Made by a program: the position numbers and the translations under genes. Below, in pieces: positions 57,316 through 64,000 of a stretch of DNA of 64,000 bases; within the stretch, counting starts at the first letter, position 1; each line of letters starts with the position of its first letter. The stretch comes from Pseudomonas vlassakiae. GTDB lineage: Bacteria; Pseudomonadota; Gammaproteobacteria; Pseudomonadales; Pseudomonadaceae. The notes under the pieces were generated by a model. That model saw nothing but the letters and a program-made list of their open reading frames with translations. It had not been told where the DNA came from and searched no databases. The stretch is from positions 372,001 through 436,000 of the forward strand of contig NZ_JABWRP020000001.1 in the NCBI RefSeq assembly GCF_014269035.2, read 5' to 3'.

Positions 57316-57802
57316 GTTTGCGAATCCAGGTTTCGACCGCCTGGCTGAGCCCGACGATCGCCTTGTCGTCGAGCTTGCACTCGGGCTTGTAGGCGCCTTC
57401 GACCAGCACCATCCAGCGGGTCAGGCCGGCGGCCGGGCAGCGGTTGTCGAGAAAGGCCAGCCATTGGCGGCCGTTCAAGGTATGGCTGTTGGCGCCGGGG
57501 TAGTGGTTGCGGCACAGACGCTTGAGCAGGGCGTTGATCTGCTGCAGCCAGGCGCCGGCCGGCGCGCCGTCGTAGGGGCGCGGCAGGCGGGCGAGTTCGG
57601 CCAGTGCTTCCAGGCGCACCGGGTCGAGCGGCAGCTCGGCGCGTACCACCGGGCGCTTGCCCGGGCGCCAGCGGCGCAACCGCCACAGGCCCCAGACCAG
57701 CAGCGGCAACAGCGCAAGCAACAGCCACCAGCCCGGTGCCGGCGGCCACAGGCCGATCGCTGGCGGTGCGATCAGCGGTTGCAGCTGGTCCAACGGGTTC
57801 AC
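57308..57802 (-). CDS. DUF4381 membrane protein of the Bat operon
   Basis: Starting at GTG 57802 the protein is 164 residues, with one transmembrane helix near 27-46 (WWLLLALLPLLVWGLW) and a cytoplasmic part containing LPRPYDG and WLAFLD. DUF4381 occurs almost only between DUF58 and VWA genes in such operons. Longer upstream frames overlap the DUF58 gene and are rejected. Confidence 0.82.
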   Translation of the reverse strand: MNPLDQLQPLIAPPAIGLWPPAPGWWLLLALLPLLVWGLWRLRRWRPGKRPVVRAELPLDPVRLEALAELARLPRPYDGAPAGAWLQQINALLKRLCRNHYPGANSHTLNGRQWLAFLDNRCPAAGLTRWMVLVEGAYKPECKLDDKAIVGLSQAVETWIRKHV

Positions 57803-58743
57803 TGGCCACTCCCAGGGCGCTGGGCGTTCAGGTATTCGCGCAGTTGTTCGATCATCTCGCTCTGGGTGCTCAGCGGCATCAGCAGCACGCGCAGCTTCTG
57901 TGCCATCAGCTCCCAGCGTTCGATGCGCGCTTCGGCCTGGTGACGGTAAGCCTGGCGCAGGTTGGCGTCGAGGGTGTCGAGCTCCAGCTGCGCGCCGCGT
58001 TGGGCGAAGCGCAGCAGGCCGGCGGCGGGCAGGGCGTGGTCGAGCGGGTCGGACACCGGCATCAGCAGCAGGTCGCAATGGCGCGAGAGCATGGCCAGGT
58101 GTTGCTCGGCCTGGGCGCTGAGCGAGCGTTCGTCGCAGATGACAATGGCCAGGCTGCCAGGGCGCAGCACCTCACGGGCGCGGCGCAGGGCCAGGCCGAG
58201 GCTGTCAGCCTGGGGCGCGGCTTCGGTGTGCAGGGCCTGGTTGACCTTGGCCAGGCGGTTGAGCAGCTGCAGCAGGCTCTGCTTGCTGCGCCGGGGTTTG
58301 ATCTCGTGGTGCTCGTTATCGCCGAACACCAGCCCGCCGATACGGTCGTTGTGGCCCAGCGCGGCCCAGCCGAACAGCGCGGCAGCTTCGGCTGCGAGCA
58401 CCGATTTGAACATCAGCCCCGAGCCGAAGAACAGGCGCTGGCTTTGTTCGACGAGGATGAAGATCGGCCGTTCGCGTTCTTCGTGGAACAGTTTGGTGTG
58501 CGGCTCCTGGGTGCGTGCGGTGACGCGCCAGTCGATGTTGCGTACATCGTCACCGGCCTGGTAGACGCGCACCTGGTCGAAGTCCACGCCCCGCCCGCGC
58601 AGCTTGGAATGGTGCAGGCCGACCAGCGGGCTGCGCTGGCCAGGGCGGGAAAACAACTGGATTTCGCGCACGCGGTGGCGCATGTCGATCAGTTCGGCGA
58701 GGCCGATGCGGATGCCGGGTTCGGCCTGCAGCGCGGTGGGCAT
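57799..58743 (-). CDS. DUF58 domain protein
   Basis: A 314-residue protein with the DUF58 hallmark (YQAGDDVRNIDWRVTART split around residues 60-80) and a VWA-like fold after it. DUF58 proteins partner MoxR AAA+ ATPases. It lies 3 bases after the MoxR gene. Confidence 0.92.
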   Translation of the reverse strand: MPTALQAEPGIRIGLAELIDMRHRVREIQLFSRPGQRSPLVGLHHSKLRGRGVDFDQVRVYQAGDDVRNIDWRVTARTQEPHTKLFHEERERPIFILVEQSQRLFFGSGLMFKSVLAAEAAALFGWAALGHNDRIGGLVFGDNEHHEIKPRRSKQSLLQLLNRLAKVNQALHTEAAPQADSLGLALRRAREVLRPGSLAIVICDERSLSAQAEQHLAMLSRHCDLLLMPVSDPLDHALPAAGLLRFAQRGAQLELDTLDANLRQAYRHQAEARIERWELMAQKLRVLLMPLSTQSEMIEQLREYLNAQRPGSGQ

Positions 58744-58746
58744 GGG

Positions 58747-59706
<960 letters not shown>

Positions 59707-59728
59707 CGGCGGCGGTTCCTGGGTTTGC

Positions 59729-59750
59729 GCCAGGTCGCGGACGACCTGGC
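59729..59750 (-). promoter_or_regulatory. Short leader hairpin upstream of the MoxR gene
   Basis: GCCAGGTCG and CGACCTGGC (9 bp, 4-base loop) lie 23-44 bases before the moxR start on the minus strand. It may be an operator or 5'-UTR hairpin. The rest of the 147-base gap shows nothing else clear. Confidence 0.35.
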
Positions 59751-59853
59751 AGGGGCTGATACTTTAATCTATCCAGGGGGGCGCCGACCAATGAAGGGCG
59801 GGATTTTTATCGCTGCCACAGTCGCTGCAGGGCGCGCCCGCACGCTTTTCGGC

Positions 59854-61185
59854 TCAGTTCTTCGAGGCGGAGTGCTTGCGCCCCTGGTCGCACAGGGCGA
59901 ACAGCACGACCAGCACCCCGGCGATTGCCAGGATCAGCGCTACGCCATCGGTGGAATGGGTCGCCGAGCCGGCCACCAGGGCCAGGCCGCCCAGCGGTGC
60001 CAGGCCACCGGCCACCGCCGTGCCGATCTCACGGCCTGTACCGAAGCCCGAGGCGCGCGTTTGGGTCGGGAACTGGCGGCTGAGGAACGAACCTTGCGGG
60101 GCGAACATCATCGGCGCGAGGATGCCGGTGCCGATCGCGATGGCCATGTAGATCTGGGTGGGCTCACCGGTGCCCAGCAGCTGCAGGAACGGGTAGGCGA
60201 ACAGTGCCGACAGGCCCCCGCCGAGCATCAGCACGGTCTTGCTGCTCCAACGGTCGCACAGCCAGCCGAAGAACGGCACGGCGAAGATCGCCACGAGGCT
60301 GGCGATGGTCACCGACAGCGAGGTGACATGCGCCTCCACGCCCTTGAACTGGGTCAGGTAGGCCAGCGAGAAGGTCTTGAAGATGTAGCTCAGGGCGTTG
60401 TAGCCGATGGCCACGAAGAACACCACGGCCAGGCCCTTGAGGTCGTTCCTGAACAACAGCTTCAATGGCGACACCGGTGGCTTGCTGCTGTCGGCCTTGT
60501 CCAGCTCCTTGAAGTCCGGTGTCTCCGGGATGCTCTTGCGCACCCACAGGCCGATCGCCACCAGGGCGATGCTGGCGATGAACGGGATGCGCCAGCCACC
60601 GGCCAGGAGGAATTCGTTACCGTTCATGGTCAGCAGGTACACCGTGAGCGACGACAGCAGCAGTCCCAGGTTCAGCCCCAGCGCCGGCCAGGCGCCCTGG
60701 CTGCCGCGCTTGCCTTCGCTGGCATGTTCATAGGAGGTGACCGCCGCGCCGGACAGCTCGGCACCCGCGCCCAGGCCCTGGATGATGCGGATCACCACCA
60801 GCAGGATCGGTGCCCAGATGCCGATGCTGGCGTAGCTTGGGATCAGCCCGATCAGCGCCGTGCACACGCCCATCATGCAGAAGGTGATCACCAGCACGTG
60901 CTTGCGCCCGAAACGGTCGCCCAGGTAGCCGAACAGAATGCCGCCGAAGGGGCGGGCAATGAAGCCGATGGCGAAGGTGGAGAAGGCCAGCAGCGAGGCC
61001 ACCGCCGGGTTGCTGGCATCAAAGAAGATCTTCGAAAACACGATCGCGGCCATCGTCGCGTAGAGGTAGAAGTCGTACCACTCCAGCATCGAGCCGAAGA
61101 TGGTCGCCGCCGCCACCTTGTGCAGGCGCTTGCGTTGCTGTTGCGGGGTCTCGTGCGCGGCCGGGGCCGCCTCATGTACCGACAT
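59854..61185 (-). CDS. MFS metabolite:H+ symporter
   Basis: A 443-residue transporter with 12 helices and the MHS-family signatures: GSMLEWYDFYLYA near the N-terminus and GYLGDRFGRKHVL between helices 2 and 3. It is in the family of dicarboxylate, proline/betaine and aromatic-acid symporters. Lying 43 bases after the L-2-hydroxyglutarate oxidase gene, it likely imports 2-hydroxyglutarate, glutarate or a related acid, which is inference. Confidence 0.88.
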   Translation of the reverse strand: MSVHEAAPAAHETPQQQRKRLHKVAAATIFGSMLEWYDFYLYATMAAIVFSKIFFDASNPAVASLLAFSTFAIGFIARPFGGILFGYLGDRFGRKHVLVITFCMMGVCTALIGLIPSYASIGIWAPILLVVIRIIQGLGAGAELSGAAVTSYEHASEGKRGSQGAWPALGLNLGLLLSSLTVYLLTMNGNEFLLAGGWRIPFIASIALVAIGLWVRKSIPETPDFKELDKADSSKPPVSPLKLLFRNDLKGLAVVFFVAIGYNALSYIFKTFSLAYLTQFKGVEAHVTSLSVTIASLVAIFAVPFFGWLCDRWSSKTVLMLGGGLSALFAYPFLQLLGTGEPTQIYMAIAIGTGILAPMMFAPQGSFLSRQFPTQTRASGFGTGREIGTAVAGGLAPLGGLALVAGSATHSTDGVALILAIAGVLVVLFALCDQGRKHSASKN

Positions 61186-61228
61186 GGGGGGTTCCTTATT
61201 GTCTTTGTAGTTGTGGGTGAAGCAGATT

Positions 61229-62422
61229 TCAGCGGGCCTTGAGGATCTTCGCGGCGATCATCTGGCCGATGGGAATGGCCGAGGTGGCAGCCGGCGACGG
61301 GGCATTGCAGACATGCACCATGCGCGGGGTCTCGGCGAACAGGAAGTCATGCACCAGGGTGCCGTCGCGCATCACCGCCTGGGCGCGAATACCCGCCTCG
61401 CAGGGCAGCAGGTCTTCCACTTGCAGCGACGGGCAATACTTGCGGCACTGTTCCAGGTAGCCGCGCTTGAACAGCGAGTTCTTCATTTCGGTGGTGCCGG
61501 AGCCGAGGTTGTTCCAGAGGGTTTTCCAGAAGCCCGGGAAGCTGGCGTACTCGGCGACGTCGCGCCAGTTGAGCGAAAACTTGCGGTAGTTCTCGCGACC
61601 GAAGCCGAGCACGGCATTCGGGCCGACGGTAACGCTGCCGTCGATCATGCGCGTCAGGTGCACGCCGAGGAATGGCAGCTCCGGGTCGGGGATCGGGTAG
61701 ATCAGGTGGTTGACGATCTGGTTCTTGCTGGCCGGCAGGCGGTAGTACTCACCGCGGAAGGGGATGATCTGATGCTCGATCTTCACCCCGGCCAGGCGCG
61801 CCAGGCGGTCGGACTGCAGGCCGGCGCAGGCCACCAGCTGGCGTGCGCGCCAGGTGTGGCTGTCGGTGCCGACGGCGACATGGTCGGAGTGCTCCTGGAT
61901 GGCACGCACGCAGGTGGACAGGTGCACTTCGCCGCCAGCCTGGCGGATCACCTTGGCCATGGCGTTGCACACCTGGGTGTAGTCGACGATGCCGGTGGCA
62001 TCGAGGAACAGCGCGCCCTTGCCGACGATGTTCGGCTCACGTTCGGCAAGGGCGGCCGCACCCAGGCGCTCGACGTTCAGGCCGTTCTGTTGCGAGCGCT
62101 CGTACAGCGCCTGCATGCGTTGCACTTCCAGGTCGCTGGAGGCCACCAGCAGCTTGCCGCAGACTTCGAAGGCAATGCCGTGCTCGGTGCAGAAGTCCTT
62201 GGTCGCCTGGGCGCCGCGCTTGCACAGTTCGGCCTTGAGGCTGCCAGGCGCATAGTAGATGCCCGCATGGATCACCCCGCTGTTGTGGCCGGTCTGGTGG
62301 CGGCCGAGGCTGGCTTCCTTCTCCAGGATCAGCAGGGATGCGCCCGGGCGTTGTTCGAGCAGGGCCATCGCGGTGGCAAGGCCGACGATGCCGCCGCCGA
62401 TGATGCAGTAGTCATAAGTCAT
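61229..62422 (-). CDS. lhgO: L-2-hydroxyglutarate oxidase
   Basis: A 397-residue FAD-dependent oxidoreductase of the DAO family. It starts with the dinucleotide-binding motif IIGGGIVGLATA and has GRHQTGHNSGVIHAG and PFRGEYYRLP blocks typical of LhgO. The enzyme oxidises L-2-hydroxyglutarate to 2-oxoglutarate and feeds electrons to the quinone pool. With a GntR regulator upstream and a transporter downstream, the set resembles the lhgR-lhgO unit described in P. putida. Confidence 0.92.
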   Translation of the reverse strand: MTYDYCIIGGGIVGLATAMALLEQRPGASLLILEKEASLGRHQTGHNSGVIHAGIYYAPGSLKAELCKRGAQATKDFCTEHGIAFEVCGKLLVASSDLEVQRMQALYERSQQNGLNVERLGAAALAEREPNIVGKGALFLDATGIVDYTQVCNAMAKVIRQAGGEVHLSTCVRAIQEHSDHVAVGTDSHTWRARQLVACAGLQSDRLARLAGVKIEHQIIPFRGEYYRLPASKNQIVNHLIYPIPDPELPFLGVHLTRMIDGSVTVGPNAVLGFGRENYRKFSLNWRDVAEYASFPGFWKTLWNNLGSGTTEMKNSLFKRGYLEQCRKYCPSLQVEDLLPCEAGIRAQAVMRDGTLVHDFLFAETPRMVHVCNAPSPAATSAIPIGQMIAAKILKAR

Positions 62423-62458
62423 GCAGGGGTACCTTGGTGTTCTTATCGGTGGATCTGC

Positions 62459-62477
62459 TTATCAGGTTGTCAGACTA
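62459..62477 (-). promoter_or_regulatory. Candidate GntR operator upstream of lhgO
   Basis: On the minus strand TAGTCTGACAACCTGATAA differs at one base from the site upstream of the regulator gene (63253-63271). The core TAGTCTGACAA fits the FadR-subfamily pattern TNGTNNNACNA. It lies 37-55 bases before the lhgO start, in reach of its promoter. Confidence 0.65.
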
Positions 62478-62525
62478 AGTAATGCGTAAAAGGGCCCGTG
62501 GCAGGCCGCGTCGGATTCTCCGGGA

Positions 62526-63236
62526 TCAGTCGAGGGCGGGGAGGTCGATCTTCAGGCGCTTGGCCGAGGCGCGCAGGTGCGCTTCAGCGCAGGCTGCGGC
62601 GGCCTGGCGGTCGCCATCGGCGATGGCCCGGTACAGCGCCTGGTGTTCGCGGTTGGCATCGGCCGAACCGCCCACCGAGTGGGCCGCGGAGTTTTCCCAG
62701 GCGGTGCGCCGTGCGCTGGCCAGCTGGCCGCCGAGGAAGTCGTGGAAGGCCACGAAGTAATCGTTCTTGCTGGCTTCGGCAATCGCCCGGTGGAAGGCCA
62801 CGTCGGCGGCCGAGGCGGTGGCGAAGTCGCTGCGCTTGTCGAGCATTGCCTGCAGGGCCTTGGCCATGTGCGCCAGGTCCTGCTCGTCACGACGGCGGGC
62901 GGCGATGGCGGCGGCCTGGGTCTCGATCCACAGGCGCATTTCGAACATCTGCGTAAGGTCCGGCGTGCGGCCTTGGCTACCGGGGAAGCGGAACACGGTG
63001 CCGGCGGGTGTCTGCGAGATGTAGGAACCGAGCCCGCGACGGGCGATCAGCACGCCATCGGCCTTGAGTTGCGCCACGGCCTCGCGCACCACCGAGCGGC
63101 TGACGTTCAGCTGTTCGGCCAGTTGCTGTTCGGTGGGCAGGCGCGATTCGGCGGCCAGGCGACCGGAATCGATTTCGGCGCGGATGGCGCTGACGACCCG
63201 GTCTACCAAGGTGTCAGGGCGCTGGAGCTCTAGCAT
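62526..63236 (-). CDS. lhgR: GntR/FadR family regulator, LhgR-like
   Basis: A 236-residue regulator with an N-terminal winged helix (about 8-75; SRLPTEQQLAEQLNVSRSVVREA) and a C-terminal FCD ligand-binding domain with metal-binding His/Asp residues (FHRAI, EHQALYRAI). It is encoded just upstream of lhgO in the same direction, and both genes have nearly the same operator before them. In P. putida a regulator in this position (LhgR) represses lhgO and responds to L-2-hydroxyglutarate. The gene symbol rests on context. Confidence 0.82.
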   Translation of the reverse strand: MLELQRPDTLVDRVVSAIRAEIDSGRLAAESRLPTEQQLAEQLNVSRSVVREAVAQLKADGVLIARRGLGSYISQTPAGTVFRFPGSQGRTPDLTQMFEMRLWIETQAAAIAARRRDEQDLAHMAKALQAMLDKRSDFATASAADVAFHRAIAEASKNDYFVAFHDFLGGQLASARRTAWENSAAHSVGGSADANREHQALYRAIADGDRQAAAACAEAHLRASAKRLKIDLPALD

Positions 63237-63252
63237 GGGAACGCTTGCCTAG

Positions 63253-63271
63253 TTATCAGGTTGTCAGACAA
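63253..63271 (-). promoter_or_regulatory. Candidate GntR operator upstream of the regulator gene (autoregulation)
   Basis: On the minus strand TTGTCTGACAACCTGATAA, with the near-perfect palindrome TTGTCTGACAA at its start (63271-63261). It lies 17-35 bases before the GntR start codon, so the regulator likely represses itself. Confidence 0.68.
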
Positions 63272-63385
63272 TGCCTGTAGTGGGGGCGGGGTGTCAATGG
63301 GGTCAGTGGGAGCTACGGGTGCATGAGTGTCTGGTCTCATCTGCGCTGCAAATCGACCGGCGTGCACCCGGCACCCACTAAAAAA

Positions 63386-63739
63386 TCACAGCTCGCTGAC
63401 AAAGGTGCCGGTGCCATCGAGGATATTTCGCAATGTCAGCGCCACCTCCTCAAGGTCAGTCCCCGCCGAAGTCAGCACGATCTCCAGCGCTTCGTCCCCT
63501 TTCAGTGCATCCCGATCACCGGCTGCCACTTCGATCAGCAGGCGCTGCGCGCTCAAGGTCACCTTCAACCCATCCAGCGTCGACGGCTCATCATCCAGGG
63601 TCAGGTCGACGGTGTCTTCATCCGGATAGCGGGTCAGCAAGAACATCTGCCCCTTGTCGCTGTGGCAGCACAAGGTCGCCATGTTGTCTTCCTCGTCATC
63701 GCAAGGGGTGGCGAACAGCACGGCGGTGTGGATTTGCAT
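63386..63739 (-). CDS. Conserved hypothetical protein
   Basis: From the ATG at 63739 the product is 117 residues; a TTG start 6 codons earlier is possible, and neither has a strong ribosome site. It is acidic, soluble, and has Cys in TPCDDEED and TLCCHSD. I do not recognise a domain. It stands alone beyond the lhgR promoter. Confidence 0.65.
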   Translation of the reverse strand: MQIHTAVLFATPCDDEEDNMATLCCHSDKGQMFLLTRYPDEDTVDLTLDDEPSTLDGLKVTLSAQRLLIEVAAGDRDALKGDEALEIVLTSAGTDLEEVALTLRNILDGTGTFVSEL

Positions 63740-63757
63740 GGCTACGACTCGGGTCAA

Positions 63758-64000
63758 GGGTAATGGGAGGGAATTCTGACAGCCTTGCAGCCATCCATAA
63801 ACGTAAAGTTGCCAGCCCTTGACCGAAATTGTCGCAGCCTCGCAAGCGGCGATGACCGCTCAGTCGTTAAGCTTCGGCGAGCCCTGGACGTGCCTGCCAC
63901 GTTCAACGTCTGGTTTTTACCGTCCGGCTTGCCATGGGTTGGCTATCGTTGATCCGTACATGGCGGACATGCGCGACGCTTCAACTATTACAAAGCCCAA
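63758..64000. other. Terminal intergenic stretch
   Basis: These 243 bases show no convincing RNA gene, repeat or complete gene. ATG codons at 63960 and 63969 open short frames that run off the window end (starting MADMRDAS), and either could be the start of a gene, but too little is present to judge. Confidence 0.4.

Noticed and set aside
63960..64000. Start of a gene running off the window end
   Set aside because: At most 13 codons are present, with no clear ribosome site and no recognisable sequence.

Overview
The window looks like core chromosome of a Pseudomonas, most likely of the P. putida group. The first block (fimV-truA-trpF-accD-folC-SPOR-cvpA-purF-metZ-SDR) follows the gene order known from Pseudomonas genomes such as PAO1. 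The DNA is GC-rich, and several intergenic palindromes resemble the REP-type repeats common in P. putida relatives. I see no insertion sequence, prophage, CRISPR array or rRNA.

Layout: 1-11.4 kb is the housekeeping block for polar assembly (FimV), tRNA pseudouridine, Trp, malonyl-CoA, folate, purine and methionine synthesis. It ends at an intrinsic terminator. 11.4-12.2 kb is a tRNA operon (one Val, three near-identical Asp) with a clear sigma-70 promoter. 12.3-15.5 kb holds a lipoprotein, a possible 28-residue acidic microprotein, an AraC regulator and a nitrilase-fold protein that has lost its catalytic cysteine.

15.7-30.2 kb is the most distinctive accessory region. It is a chaperone-usher fimbrial locus, all on the minus strand, in the order chaperone, tip adhesin, hybrid kinase, REC-EAL phosphodiesterase, hybrid kinase with Hpt, RcsB-like regulator, major pilin, chaperone, usher. 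A small pilin-like gene diverges from its far end. The four signalling genes sit between two blocks of structural genes and resemble the PvrSR/RcsCB set that controls cupD fimbriae in P. aeruginosa PA14, and the Roc systems. Both structural blocks are preceded by a 14-bp RcsB-box-like site placed exactly 23 bp upstream of a -10-like hexamer, which suggests coordinated control by the locus's own regulator.

30.4-47.8 kb holds metabolic and envelope genes: fadH, a PLP enzyme, cytochrome b561, DUF1853, nadK-phosphoesterase-rhomboid, YeaC-DUF2797, pepN, a YCF48-like/RND pair, a lactonase, a small exported protein with a structured leader, and a GST. 47.8-52.7 kb is sbcCD. 52.9-59.7 kb is a MoxR/Bat operon. 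59.9-63.3 kb is an L-2-hydroxyglutarate oxidase operon (GntR regulator, lhgO, MFS transporter) with two copies of a candidate operator. The last 240 bases hold no gene I can support.
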